A stretch of DNA of 64,000 nucleotides from Xanthomarina arctica (GCF_014638915.1 NZ_BMFQ01000002.1:248001-312000); one strand, 5' to 3'. Positions 1-8,586 are shown, counted from the first letter of the stretch. Made by a program: numbers and translations. Notes: generated by a model from the sequence alone, not told the origin.

Positions 1-68
1 TTGATTACGCTGAAGGGTTTACTGTGGAACGTTATCCTGTGGTTAACAGCCTGTTCGATTTAAAGTGA
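1..68 (+). CDS. C-terminal end of an unidentified protein (partial)
   Basis: The window opens inside a reading frame (third frame, first full codon at 3) that ends at the TGA at 66-68. The visible tail reads DYAEGFTVERYPVVNSLFDLK in two parts and looks like real protein, but I do not recognise the family from so short a piece. It is followed by an AT-rich spacer holding the tRNA-His promoter. Confidence 0.5.
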   Translation, partial: DYAEGFTVERYPVVNSLFDLK

Positions 69-98
69 AAAAATAATTAAATAATATTATAAAAAGTC

Positions 99-129
99 TT
101 TGTTAAAATCAAGAAAACATATACCTTTG
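99..129 (+). promoter_or_regulatory. Bacteroidetes-type promoter of tRNA-His
   Basis: TTTG at 99-102 and TACCTTTG at 122-129 are separated by 19 nt. This fits the Bacteroidetes -33 TTTG / -7 TAnnTTTG consensus. It lies 16 nt upstream of the tRNA 5' end, so transcription should start just before the tRNA. Confidence 0.75.
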
Positions 130-145
130 CAATCCAATTTAAAAT

Positions 146-220
146 GGTGATTGTAGCTCAGTTGGTTAGAGCATTGGTTTGTGGTACCAAGGGTCGCGGG
201 TTCGAATCCCGTCTTTCACC
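146..220 (+). tRNA. tRNA-His (anticodon GTG)
   Basis: The cloverleaf can be folded by eye: D stem GCTC/GAGC, anticodon stem TTGGT/ACCAA (174-178/186-190) with loop TTGTGGT and anticodon GTG at 181-183, T arm GCGGG-TTCGAAT-CCCGT (196-212). The extra G(-1) at 146 facing C73 at 220 is the identity mark of tRNA-His. CCA is not encoded. The acceptor strands GTGATTG (147-153) and CTTTCAC (213-219) leave two adjacent U-U mismatches at pairs 5-68 and 6-67, which is unusual. Confidence 0.93.
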
Positions 221-231
221 CAAAAAACAAA

Positions 232-260
232 AGCTTCACAGAAATGTGAGGCTTTTTTTG
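232..260 (+). terminator. Rho-independent terminator after tRNA-His
   Basis: AGCTTCACA (232-240), GAAA loop, TGTGAGGCT (245-253) form a 9-bp stem with one G-U pair, followed by a run of seven T. It ends the tRNA-His transcript. Confidence 0.85.
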
Positions 261-291
261 TGCCTTTTTTTTGACAAATCGCGAGTTATTC

Positions 292-726
292 TTACGTGTT
301 TAAAAGCTCTTCAAGTGCGTAATAAAGCCTGTTTTGAGCGTTTTCTTGAGATCCGTAAAACGATTTAAATACTCTGGCGTCCTGATTTAAGATAATCCAA
401 TGTGGTGTGCCTTCACAATTAAAAAAGTCAAACCATTTATGATGGTCATCCATATAAATTGGAAAAGGGATTTCTTTTAAAGTAAAAATATCTAAAATCT
501 CTTGCTTAGAGATGGTTTGATTTCCAAAGGTGCTATGAATAGCAACAACAGAAAGCTCTGGATAATCTTTTGAAAATTGATAGGCTAGGGGAATAGCACG
601 ACCAGTACAACCCAAACATTGGTTGTTGTAAAACAGGATTAAAAGCGGCTTGTTTTTGTATTCTTTTATAAGATCTGCTGGCTCACCTTCAAGCGTGGTT
701 ACAGTTATGTTATCTATTTTTATCAT
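292..726 (-). CDS. Redoxin / TlpA-like thioredoxin-fold protein
   Basis: A 144-residue protein with the thioredoxin-fold layout of the AhpC-TSA/redoxin families. A beta strand (LLILFYNN) leads into a CLGC redox motif at residues 37-40. Later come a GTPHW cis-proline loop and a WIILNQDARV strand. No signal peptide is visible, so it is probably cytoplasmic. It likely acts as a thiol-disulfide reductase or peroxiredoxin-like protein; the substrate cannot be told. It stands alone, separated from the antiporter gene upstream of it by about 65 nt that contain a GC-rich palindrome. Confidence 0.75.
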   Translation of the reverse strand: MIKIDNITVTTLEGEPADLIKEYKNKPLLILFYNNQCLGCTGRAIPLAYQFSKDYPELSVVAIHSTFGNQTISKQEILDIFTLKEIPFPIYMDDHHKWFDFFNCEGTPHWIILNQDARVFKSFYGSQENAQNRLYYALEELLNT

Positions 727-766
727 GTTCTGGATAAAGCTAATTTTTATTGAAGATAGTACGGAC

Positions 767-778
767 AGGTCGCGACCT
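767..778. repeat. Palindrome AGGTCGCGACCT
   Basis: A perfect 12-bp palindrome, flanked further out by TACG (759-762) and CGTA (782-785) in inverted order, in the spacer between the redoxin and antiporter genes. It is strikingly GC-rich for this genome. Function unknown. Confidence 0.6.
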
Positions 779-791
779 ATTCGTAAGATTT

Positions 792-2777
792 CTAATTTAA
801 AACTCTATGAAACTCTTCTATATTCTCTTGTCTACCACTAACATATAATTTATCGTTTTGATACAATTTTTCGTTAGGTCCAATATAATCAATCACTTCA
901 TCCTTACGTTCGATGGCTAAAATATTAATCCCAAATTCTTTTCTAATATTTAAATCTTTTAATGTTTTTCCTAAAATTCTGCCACTATCAATATTGATAC
1001 GTAAACAAGTAATATTGACATTCGGAATCTTAGTTGATCTGAAGGTATTAGGAAGTTTCTTTTTAGAATTGAAAACTTTATAATTATCGGCACGGATGAG
1101 GTCTATAAATTCTGAAATATCGTTTTCAGGCACTAGGAAATCGTGTAGCACACGGGAAAATATTTCAATAGATGTTTCAAATTCTTCAGGGATCACATCA
1201 TCTGCACCATATGCTATTAGATCTGAAATCTCTTTGACATATCGGGTTCTTACAACCAAATAAACCGACTGACTGATGTCTCGAATGTTGCGTATAATCG
1301 TTCTCGTTGCTTCGGCATCAGAAATGGCTACAACTACAGAACGTGCTTTCGATAAATTGACAGTTTCTAACATGTGAGGTTGTGTGGCATCACCAAATAT
1401 GATAGGAATTCCATTCGCTTTTTCACGCTTTACTGTTTCCGCATTAAATTCGATAACCACATATGGAATGTTACTAAATTGCGATGCTTTTGCTAAGTTA
1501 GAACCATTGATTCCAAAACCAATAATAACTAAGTGATTGCTTAAATCGATCTCCATGTTCGCTTCTATTTCTTCTGTATTCTCTTTTGAATTTGAAGTCA
1601 AAGCTTTAGCTATTTTTGTATTGTGAAAACGGTCTGAAATATTTTCAGAAAAAATAATAACAAATGGTGTAAGCAACATGGTAACAATGGAAACAGCTAA
1701 AAAGTATTGATTGGTTTCGGCTGATAATAAGTTATATTCAATTCCAACTTTTGAAAGTATAAAGGCAAATTCACCTACTTGAAATAGAGATAAACCAGTA
1801 ATTAAAACCGTTCTGGAGGGGTAATTTAAAATAGCGACAGATAAAGCCACAATGGACGATTTGATAATTAAAACAGCTAAAACCAACAAAAGAATGATTC
1901 CAATATGGTCGAAGAAAAATTCGATATTAAGGAGCATCCCAACCGAAATAAAGAAGAAACTAATAAACAACTCTCTAAATGGTAAAATGATGCTAGTTGC
2001 CTGATGACTAAATTCTGATTCTGAAATAATAAGTCCAGCCATAAAAGCACCTAAGGCTAAAGATAAACCTGCCTGAGAGGTTAAAAACGCTACTGCAAAA
2101 CAAATGGTAATAGTTGTTAATAAAAACAATTCCTTGTTATTTGTTTTTGCTACGGCATACATAATTTTTGGCACCACATAACGTGCACTTAAAATAGTAA
2201 TAACAATAACCACCACCGATTTAAACAATAAGGTTAAAACGCTAGTTGTAACGTCTGTGCTTTCTCCCGCAATAATAGGCGTAAAAAGCATCATGGGAAC
2301 CACAATAATATCTTGAAAAATTAAAATAGCTAAAGCATTTCTACCATGAAGAGTAGACATTTCATTTCTATCCTGAAACACTTTTAAAACAATGGCTGTA
2401 CTAGAAAGAGAGAATAAAAAACCAATAAAAACAGATTCATTCCAGCTATTCCCCAAAAAATAATAGCAACTACCTGCAATTAAAACGGTTAATCCTACCT
2501 GCAAAAAACCACCTATAAAAATGGTTCTCTTCATGGATGCTAATTTTTTAATGGACAATTCCATTCCAATTACAAACAAAAGTAAAATAACCCCTATTTC
2601 TGAGATAACCTCAACTTCCTCAACAGCATTAACTAGACTTAAACCATAAGGCCCAATAATGGCACCAGTAATTAAGAACCCTAAAATAGAAGGTAATTTG
2701 GCTTTTTGGAGTAGAAATACAATAAGTACTGAAAAAGCTAATAAAACTAAAATGTCTTGTAATAAGGGAAAATGCAT
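792..2777 (-). CDS. Kef-type monovalent cation:proton antiporter (CPA2) with TrkA-N and TrkA-C domains
   Basis: A 661-residue inner-membrane protein. Residues about 1-385 hold the roughly twelve hydrophobic segments of the CPA2 antiporter fold, including the SLSSTAIVLK and LIFQDIIVVP segments typical of KefB/KefC/YbaL. A soluble Rossmann domain follows at about 415-535 (VIIGFGINGSNLAK nucleotide-binding loop, then FGDATQPHML), as in RCK/TrkA-N. A TrkA-C domain sits at about 575-661. It should exchange K+ or Na+ for protons under nucleotide control. The gene starts 10 nt after the methyltransferase stop, so the two are probably co-transcribed. Confidence 0.92.
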   Translation of the reverse strand: MHFPLLQDILVLLAFSVLIVFLLQKAKLPSILGFLITGAIIGPYGLSLVNAVEEVEVISEIGVILLLFVIGMELSIKKLASMKRTIFIGGFLQVGLTVLIAGSCYYFLGNSWNESVFIGFLFSLSSTAIVLKVFQDRNEMSTLHGRNALAILIFQDIIVVPMMLFTPIIAGESTDVTTSVLTLLFKSVVVIVITILSARYVVPKIMYAVAKTNNKELFLLTTITICFAVAFLTSQAGLSLALGAFMAGLIISESEFSHQATSIILPFRELFISFFFISVGMLLNIEFFFDHIGIILLLVLAVLIIKSSIVALSVAILNYPSRTVLITGLSLFQVGEFAFILSKVGIEYNLLSAETNQYFLAVSIVTMLLTPFVIIFSENISDRFHNTKIAKALTSNSKENTEEIEANMEIDLSNHLVIIGFGINGSNLAKASQFSNIPYVVIEFNAETVKREKANGIPIIFGDATQPHMLETVNLSKARSVVVAISDAEATRTIIRNIRDISQSVYLVVRTRYVKEISDLIAYGADDVIPEEFETSIEIFSRVLHDFLVPENDISEFIDLIRADNYKVFNSKKKLPNTFRSTKIPNVNITCLRINIDSGRILGKTLKDLNIRKEFGINILAIERKDEVIDYIGPNEKLYQNDKLYVSGRQENIEEFHRVLN

Positions 2778-2787
2778 ATGTTAGTGG

Positions 2788-3489
2788 TTAAACTTTTTTT
2801 AAATTATAAAATACTTGAGAATTTGCAATGCCATAAAAATATTTAAAAGGCGAATATTCTTTTTTAGTTATTTCAAGTTGGCATTCCTTAAAAAGAGTTT
2901 CCAGCTTGTTATGATTAAAACCAATATGTGTGTATATATATCCTTCCTGTTGTCTTTCTATTTTTAATCCAAATAAAGATTTAATAATATTTTTAAAGGT
3001 TGCGTCTCCTTTATTTTGTCCGATAAGATATCTTATTGTGTTTTTCAATAGCGATGGGAAGCCAACTTCCAAAGGCACAGAAATAACAATTCTTCCGTCG
3101 TCATGTAAGAAATTCGCAATTTCTAATAGGCGTTTTCTCTGATTGGATTCCGAAAAATGCTCCAAAACTTCCAGACAAGAAATGACGTTGAAAGAAGCAG
3201 GTTTTAAATCTTTTAAATTATTTGTAATAAAGATCTGATTTAGTTGCTTGGTTTCAATAGTATCTTTTAATTCTTGAAACATAAAGTCCAAAGGATCAAA
3301 ACCATATAATTTAGCCTCGGGATGTGCCTGGTGCAAGCACTCTAATAAAAAACCATCTCCAGTTCCAAAATCCAACAAGATTTCGTGAGACTTCAAATCA
3401 ATTAGCTTCAAAGCGATATTAAATCGTTTTTGATGTGAAAACTGTTTGATGGATGATTTGTTATTTCTTGTGCTATCTGCGTAAGCCAT
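2788..3489 (-). CDS. Class I SAM-dependent methyltransferase
   Basis: 233 residues. Motif I is LLDFGTGDGFLLECL (about 38-52), which binds S-adenosylmethionine. A later acidic strand (YGFDP) and the ISCLEVLEHF segment match motifs II-IV of the Methyltransf_11/23 families. No membrane segment. The acceptor is unknown; the C-terminal HIGFNHNKLETLF region resembles methyltransferases acting on quinones or cell-envelope precursors, but that is a guess. It is the first gene of a probable two-gene unit with the antiporter. Confidence 0.82.
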   Translation of the reverse strand: MAYADSTRNNKSSIKQFSHQKRFNIALKLIDLKSHEILLDFGTGDGFLLECLHQAHPEAKLYGFDPLDFMFQELKDTIETKQLNQIFITNNLKDLKPASFNVISCLEVLEHFSESNQRKRLLEIANFLHDDGRIVISVPLEVGFPSLLKNTIRYLIGQNKGDATFKNIIKSLFGLKIERQQEGYIYTHIGFNHNKLETLFKECQLEITKKEYSPFKYFYGIANSQVFYNLKKV

Positions 3490-3525
3490 ACATTCAATTT
3501 ATGTTTGGTAAACTTAATAAAAATA

Positions 3526-3557
3526 AAAAAAGCTTTCCTGTTTTGGAAAGCTTTTTT
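3526..3557 (-). terminator. Strong bidirectional-looking terminator hairpin
   Basis: AAAAAAGCTTTCC (3526-3538) and GGAAAGCTTTTTT (3545-3557) pair perfectly around a 6-nt loop. T runs occur on both strands. It lies just downstream of the M28 peptidase gene and upstream of the methyltransferase start, so it separates the two leftward units. Confidence 0.85.
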
Positions 3558-3575
3558 AGTCATATTTATTTGGGT

Positions 3576-5141
3576 CTATTCCGTAATAACATCTACAACA
3601 ATTTTTTGGTCTCTATTAGCAAGTTCCCAAGCAGTATAGAATACTAATCGAGTACGAGTTTCAAGTAAATCGTATCTAATTTTATCTGGAGTATCCGATG
3701 GCTTGTGGTAATCGGCATGTGTTCCATTAAAGTAAAAAATTACAGGAATGTTATTTTTTGCAAAGTTGTAATGATCACTTCTGTAGTAAAAACGATTTGG
3801 ATCGTCATCCATGTTATACGTATAATCGAATTCTATATTAGTATATTTATTATTCGCTTCTTCCGAAATGGTATGTAATTCGGTGCTTAATTTGTCGCTT
3901 CCAATTAGGTATAAATAATTTCCATCTCCATCATCATGTTTTTCGTCTACTCGTCCAATCATATCAATATTTAAATTGACAACGGTATTTTCAAGTGGAA
4001 AAATAGGATCTACATCTGTATAATATTGAGAACCTAAAAGCCCTTTTTCTTCCCCAGTTACATGAAGAAATAAAATAGAACGTTTTGGTCCATGACCATC
4101 TTTAGCTGCCATTTTAAAGGCTTGAGCAATTTCTAAAACTGCTACAGTTCCAGATCCATCATCGTCTGCTCCATTATAGATCTCTCCATTTTTTACCCCT
4201 TCGTGATCTAAATGTGCTGAAATAACAATAATTTCATCAGGCTTTTCTGTTCCTTTTATAAATGCGGCTACATTTTCTGAAACGATATCCGTAGTAACAT
4301 TTTTATAATTTAATTGAATAGGCAAGTCAATTTTTTTGTTTTCAACATCCGTTTCAATAGTTGGTAAAATGCTTTTTGCTAAGTCTTCATTTATTAAAAA
4401 ATAATACATAGTCTCTTTTTTCTCCTTTAAGGAAATGTTATTACTCGCACTTCCAAAACGAGCAACCGCCATATCGTAGACCTCAGGATAATATACTAGA
4501 ACAGCAACGGCACCTTTTTCTTTAGCAATATCTCGTTTGTTGCTAAAAGCTTGTCTAAAATTAGACCATTTAGAAGCGTTAGAAGTACCAGTAATTAGGT
4601 AATTTCCATCAGCATCTTTTGGTTCTCCAGATTTTATTAAAACCACTTTTCCTTTTACGTCTAAGTCCTTGTAACTTGAATATTTTTCGTCTTCTATGCC
4701 ATAACCTGCAAAAACAATTTCAGAAGCTGTTAATGTACCATCTTGCACTGAAGAAATTGAAACAAAATCTTCTATATTGGTATAGGCCTTATCATTTATA
4801 GTAAATGCTACCTCTGGTACTCCTAGTTTTTCTAAAGGAACATTTTGAAAATATTGGTTATTAGGAAGAGCAGATGGAATGTCCATTGCAATATATTTAT
4901 CCTTTAAAAAGTTAACCGCTTTTTTTTGTCCTTCATCTCCAGTACCTCTCCCTTCAAATTCGTCTGAAGCATAGATGTAAAGGTCTTCTTTTAATTCTGC
5001 AGAAGTAATTGATTCTCCGTAGGTTGTAATATCTAAAGGGATTGTGTTTACAGTTGTGGTCTGCGTCTTTGAATCGGTTTTTTGTGAACCGCAAGAAAGG
5101 ACAAAACCAGCACTGCAAATAAGAAATAGCACTTTTTTCAT
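3576..5141 (-). CDS. M28 family zinc peptidase with PA domain, lipoprotein
   Basis: 521 residues from the chosen start. An upstream in-frame ATG at 5171 is rejected: it lies at or before a -7 promoter box (5169-5176), and the internal start gives a clean lipoprotein signal (MKKVLFLIC...VLSC, Cys17). An N-terminal EFEGRGTG segment is followed by an inserted protease-associated (PA) domain. The M28 catalytic part shows SAHLDHEG, NGADDDGSGT, the GEEKGLLGS Glu pair, NIDMIGR and a final FNGTHADYHKPSDT, giving all five expected zinc ligands. Predicted periplasm-facing or surface aminopeptidase. The neighbouring gene is a paralogue without the PA domain. Confidence 0.92.
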   Translation of the reverse strand: MKKVLFLICSAGFVLSCGSQKTDSKTQTTTVNTIPLDITTYGESITSAELKEDLYIYASDEFEGRGTGDEGQKKAVNFLKDKYIAMDIPSALPNNQYFQNVPLEKLGVPEVAFTINDKAYTNIEDFVSISSVQDGTLTASEIVFAGYGIEDEKYSSYKDLDVKGKVVLIKSGEPKDADGNYLITGTSNASKWSNFRQAFSNKRDIAKEKGAVAVLVYYPEVYDMAVARFGSASNNISLKEKKETMYYFLINEDLAKSILPTIETDVENKKIDLPIQLNYKNVTTDIVSENVAAFIKGTEKPDEIIVISAHLDHEGVKNGEIYNGADDDGSGTVAVLEIAQAFKMAAKDGHGPKRSILFLHVTGEEKGLLGSQYYTDVDPIFPLENTVVNLNIDMIGRVDEKHDDGDGNYLYLIGSDKLSTELHTISEEANNKYTNIEFDYTYNMDDDPNRFYYRSDHYNFAKNNIPVIFYFNGTHADYHKPSDTPDKIRYDLLETRTRLVFYTAWELANRDQKIVVDVITE

Positions 5142-5168
5142 GTGTTTGTGTTTTAGTAGTGAATGAAA

Positions 5169-5176
5169 CAAAAATA
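5169..5176 (-). promoter_or_regulatory. -7 box (TATTTTTG) of the PA-domain M28 gene
   Basis: On the minus strand TATTTTTG matches TAnnTTTG and lies 27 nt before the ATG at 5141. No clear -33 TTG at 19-20 nt was found, so this is a half-supported promoter. It indicates separate expression from the upstream M28 gene and settles the start codon choice. Confidence 0.5.
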
Positions 5177-5234
5177 GTTAAACCGACATGGGTGGAATAC
5201 AGTTTTTAACAAACTTTAACACCAAAAAGGAGAT

Positions 5235-6272
5235 TTACATGTTTTCGTTTAGAATTAATCTGTTTTCTCGATTAGCTAATTGCCAAGCTGTAGCAAAAAT
5301 AAATTGAGTTCTAAGTTTTAAAACGTTGTAATTTATTTTTTCTGGGGTGTCTGTTGTTTCATGATAATCTTCATGTTCTCCATTAAAATAAAAAATTACA
5401 GGAATATTATATTTAGCAAAATTAAAATGATCGCTTCTGAAGTAATACTTTTTTTTATCATTTTCATCATTAAATTTATAATCCAATGTTAAATTAAAAA
5501 AGGAAGTATTTATTTTTTCTGAAAGAATATGAAGCTCTTTACTAAGTCTATCTGCTCCAATTAAATATAAGTAATTCTCGTTTTCTAGATGGTGGTTGTC
5601 TACACGACCAATCATGTCGATATTTAAATTTGCAATGGTTTCCGATAAAGGAAAAATGGGAAAATCCGTATAGAATCTAGAACCTTCCAGACCAATTTCT
5701 TCAGCCGTAAGATGTAAAAAAAGAATGGAGCGTTTAGGTCTGTAACCATCATCGACTGCCTTTTTAAAAGCTTGAGCTACTTCCATAATGGCCACAGTTC
5801 CCGATCCGTTGTCGTCTGCCCCAAAATAGATTTTGTCTTCTTTGATACCTAGATGGTCGTAATGTCCAGAAATAATAACCACTTCTTCAGGTTTTTCGCT
5901 TCCTTTTATATAGGCCAACACATTTTCGGAAGCTTTTGTATCGTGTAAAAAGTAGGACTTAGGGATTATTTGGAAATACACCGAATCATTTATTGGTGAT
6001 AAAATGTTTTCGGTCTGGTAATATTCCTTTAAAAAATTAGCTGCTTTTTTTTGGCCACTTTCGCCTGTACCACGACCTTCAAATTCATTACCTGCAAACT
6101 GATGTAATAAATTGCTTAATTCTGGAGCTGTTATGGTATTAATGTATTTTAGTATGGTTGTACTATCGCTAATGATAATATTGTCTTTAAGCGTTTGTAT
6201 TTTTGTGCTGTATTTTGGGGTAGCACAAGTACCAACTAATGTCAAAATAGTTGTTATTAAAAAAAACCTCAT
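5235..6272 (-). CDS. M28 family zinc peptidase, lipoprotein, lacking the PA domain
   Basis: 345 residues with a lipoprotein-type signal (MRFFLITTILTLVGTC, Cys16; Thr at -1 is atypical). It is clearly paralogous to the next gene downstream: FEGRGTG.SGQKKAANFLK, then directly ISGHYDHLGI, FGADDNGSGT, AEEIGLEGS, NIDMIGRV and FNGEHEDYHETTDT. All zinc ligands and the catalytic Glu are kept. Against its 521-residue paralogue it lacks about 185 residues between the N-terminal segment and the catalytic domain, exactly the PA domain. Likely arose by duplication and domain loss or gain; substrate unknown. Confidence 0.9.
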   Translation of the reverse strand: MRFFLITTILTLVGTCATPKYSTKIQTLKDNIIISDSTTILKYINTITAPELSNLLHQFAGNEFEGRGTGESGQKKAANFLKEYYQTENILSPINDSVYFQIIPKSYFLHDTKASENVLAYIKGSEKPEEVVIISGHYDHLGIKEDKIYFGADDNGSGTVAIMEVAQAFKKAVDDGYRPKRSILFLHLTAEEIGLEGSRFYTDFPIFPLSETIANLNIDMIGRVDNHHLENENYLYLIGADRLSKELHILSEKINTSFFNLTLDYKFNDENDKKKYYFRSDHFNFAKYNIPVIFYFNGEHEDYHETTDTPEKINYNVLKLRTQFIFATAWQLANRENRLILNENM

Positions 6273-6584
6273 AAATTAATAGCTTATTTACCTATCAAAT
6301 AAACTAAAAATAGTTGAAATTGAGAAAGATACTTTTAAATTAAATTAAATTAAGTGGATTATAACCTTCGCATCTTCAACCAAATTCATTCAAAATTTGA
6401 AATAAATAATGTTTCAGGAAAGCATTCTATCTCAAGGTCAATTTGGAAATACGTTTTCTTAAGGACCTAAATTGTATTGTGAATTATTGGAATAGCATAG
6501 AGGAGGAGGAAGTGTTTTCAATGCTGAGCCTTCACATAGAAAAAGGGAGCTCCAATTATCATTTATAGTTGAATTAAATTGAAA
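6273..6584. other. Intergenic stretch with an unassigned open frame
   Basis: About 310 bases between the M28 gene and a terminator. On the plus strand a frame of 52 codons without an ATG runs 6410-6568 and ends at TAG; its composition (KDLNCIVNYWNSIEEEEVF) is protein-like but I recognise no family. It may be the remnant of a lost gene. No RNA structure or repeat was seen. Confidence 0.3.
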
Positions 6585-6630
6585 TAAAAAATCCTGTGAG
6601 ACCAATATATAATGGTTAAAACAGGATTTT
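6585..6630 (-). terminator. Terminator of the DUF3108 operon
   Basis: On the minus strand AAAATCCTGT (from 6630-6621) pairs with ACAGGATTTT (6597-6588), 10 bp, followed by a T-rich stretch. The loop is long (23 nt) and holds an inner ACCA/TGGT pair. It sits 20 nt after the leftward gene ending at 6651. Confidence 0.7.
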
Positions 6631-6650
6631 ATACTAAGATGACAAAATGA

Positions 6651-6992
6651 TTATTCTATGTCAAGGTCGTCTAGATTTATATCTTCAAGTTCTTCCAAGG
6701 CATCTTCTTGAGATTCTTGCTCTCTTTGTTCTAATTCTTCGGTATTACCAACTTCAACTGTATAAAAAATAGATTTATAAATAGAGATAGAAAGCGAAAT
6801 AATGGTTAATAGAAATACTAGTTGAACGGTTTTTATCGATTCACTATTTTTTTTTGAAAGATAAAATGCTATCATTCCAAAGATTAAGGCCGCAATAGCA
6901 GGGAAATATGCTAAATTGGATAAGGGTAAAACAGAAAGAACAAGTGCTAAAACAGAGGCTATAATTCCTAAAATGATAAAAAGCTTTCTCAT
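6651..6992 (-). CDS. Small membrane protein with acidic tail, unknown function
   Basis: 113 residues. Three hydrophobic segments (about 4-24, 27-46 and 57-77) are followed by a very acidic C-terminus (ELEQREQESQEDALEELED, then DDLD). The first segments predict inner-membrane location. The gene begins 4 nt after the DUF3108 gene and shares its terminator, so the two form an operon. I do not recognise a characterised family. Confidence 0.7.
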   Translation of the reverse strand: MRKLFIILGIIASVLALVLSVLPLSNLAYFPAIAALIFGMIAFYLSKKNSESIKTVQLVFLLTIISLSISIYKSIFYTVEVGNTEELEQREQESQEDALEELEDINLDDLDIE

Positions 6993-6996
6993 ATAA

Positions 6997-7776
6997 TTAA
7001 TTTTTTAGACCAGTTGCCGATTTAATTTTTAATTCGCCATTACCTACTGCAACTTTAAATTTGGCAAAAACAGGGATTTTATTCTCGTCGGCTGTTAGCC
7101 ATAATAAGTTATCGTTTGTACCTTTTAGGACGTTGCTATTTTTTATGGAGATGCCCAATTTATAACAAGATTTACTACCAATACTAGTGCTAATAGTTTC
7201 TTTTCCTAAATATGCTACAACAATCTCTGTAGGTTTGTTATCGAATATCATTGTTAGTGTCGTGGTTTTACCAGTTGCAAAACTGCTTAAATTTAAGGTC
7301 CTTAAATAATAGATGGTGGATACAATATCTTTTGTGCTACTAGAGATGGTTAGTGTCTTATTTTGGTCGTAAGTGCCACCACCTTTCTTTTTCTTTCTAA
7401 TTAAACTCTCAGCAGTTCCCTTAGAGTGGTTGTATTTATATTGTACAAATTTTGAATAGCTACCTTCGTTAATATCTCTTTTATACAAATATGGTTTTAC
7501 TGAAGTAGGACTAACATAACTCTCATAAAGATCTCGGATTTTAAAAAAATTATCCCATTTACTATAGGTGGTCGCTGTACACTTTAATCTTAAAAGTGTG
7601 GCTTTGGATGTTTTTACCTCACTGGTTTCCATGTTTACTTGTGCTAGTTCTGTTAATACACCAGACATGTTATAGGAAGCAGTAAATGCTAATTTTTCTC
7701 CAGCATTAAAAGCATTGTTTTGTGCAAAGCTTAAGGAGGGAGCAAATAGACTTAAAAGAAAAAAATATTTCAGCAT
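6997..7776 (-). CDS. DUF3108 domain periplasmic protein
   Basis: 259 residues with a cleavable signal peptide (MLKYFFLLSLFAPSLSFAQ). The mature part opens with NAFNAGEKLAFTASYN, the typical DUF3108 start, and contains the long beta-rich run of this family, including PYLYKRDINEG and the NLLWLTADENKIPVF segment near the end. Family function is unknown; members are envelope proteins. It is first in a two-gene unit with the small acidic-tailed membrane protein. Confidence 0.85.
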   Translation of the reverse strand: MLKYFFLLSLFAPSLSFAQNNAFNAGEKLAFTASYNMSGVLTELAQVNMETSEVKTSKATLLRLKCTATTYSKWDNFFKIRDLYESYVSPTSVKPYLYKRDINEGSYSKFVQYKYNHSKGTAESLIRKKKKGGGTYDQNKTLTISSSTKDIVSTIYYLRTLNLSSFATGKTTTLTMIFDNKPTEIVVAYLGKETISTSIGSKSCYKLGISIKNSNVLKGTNDNLLWLTADENKIPVFAKFKVAVGNGELKIKSATGLKN

Positions 7777-8016
7777 ATAGTAGTAAGTTTATTTTATTAC
7801 AACGAAGGTAATAACATTTTTTGTGCCTAATATATAAAGTCTCAAAAAAAGTTTGGTTTCTATAACGGGTGTTGTTATAGGGAATTGGATTTTTAAATAT
7901 ATAGATAGAACGTATTTACGAAAATAATTTAATCCTATTATTTTCTGAGTGTTGACGTTGTTTTTTATTAATTCAAATTTATTTTTTGGAATAACATGAA
8001 ATAATCGACAAAATGC

Positions 8017-8046
8017 TTGTTTTTTTCGTTTAATTACATAAATTTG
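8017..8046 (+). promoter_or_regulatory. Bacteroidetes promoter of the 150-residue secreted protein
   Basis: TTG at 8017-8019, 19-nt spacer, TAAATTTG at 8039-8046. This fits -33/-7 spacing and lies 25 nt before the ATG at 8072. Confidence 0.65.
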
Positions 8047-8071
8047 TGTTATTGAACCCAAAATCTTTAAT

Positions 8072-8524
8072 ATGAAATCTAAAATTACTTTATTCTGTCT
8101 TACTTTTTTATTAATGGCAGGCATTGGAACTGCTCAAAATAAAGACGCACCTAAAAGCATTATCAGTCAAGACGTATCCATTTCTAAATATCATGATAGA
8201 AAGGAACTCGAACAATTTCAAAAAGGAACATTGTTAGGATTGTATAATGAGCGTATTGAAATTATCATTAAAATTCTACCTTATATTGCTTTTGCTACAA
8301 AACCTGGAGTTACCATGTCTACGTTTGGTATTCCAGATACAAAAGATAATAGAAGTGCTTTGGATACTCAAATTGAGGCTACTAAAAATTATTTTGAAAG
8401 TACCATGGAATTTCAAAATAAAATTTTGCCCTACTCAGATCGGACAAATTTAATAGCAGCCATTTTATTTTATGAAGAAACTTTAAAAGCGCTGCATATC
8501 TATAGCGAAAACAATAGATTCTAA
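8072..8524 (+). CDS. Secreted protein of unknown function
   Basis: 150 residues with a clear signal peptide (MKSKITLFCLTFLLMAGIGTAQ). The mature part is mostly helical by composition (YNERIEIIIKILPYIAF, then ALDTQIEATKNYFESTMEF) without recognised motifs or a T9SS tail. It has its own promoter and is followed by a long AT-rich hairpin, so it is likely a single-gene unit. I do not recognise a family. Confidence 0.7.
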   Translation: MKSKITLFCLTFLLMAGIGTAQNKDAPKSIISQDVSISKYHDRKELEQFQKGTLLGLYNERIEIIIKILPYIAFATKPGVTMSTFGIPDTKDNRSALDTQIEATKNYFESTMEFQNKILPYSDRTNLIAAILFYEETLKALHIYSENNRF

Positions 8525-8548
8525 TTGTAATCTATCAATTAAATCCTC

Positions 8549-8586
8549 ATTTTTCTAAATATTGAAATATCATTATTTAGAAAAAT
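8549..8586 (+). terminator. 13-bp AT-rich hairpin, possible terminator
   Basis: ATTTTTCTAAATA (8549-8561) and TATTTAGAAAAAT (8574-8586) are perfect inverted copies with a 12-nt loop, 25 nt after the stop at 8524. There is no T run after the stem on the plus strand, so termination is plausible rather than certain. Confidence 0.5.

Noticed and set aside
144-368. 74-residue plus-strand frame
   Set aside because: It runs straight through tRNA-His and its terminator.
7789-8124. 111-residue minus-strand frame
   Set aside because: Lys/Ile-rich AT translation that covers the promoter and signal peptide of the 8072 gene on the other strand; no protein-like pattern.
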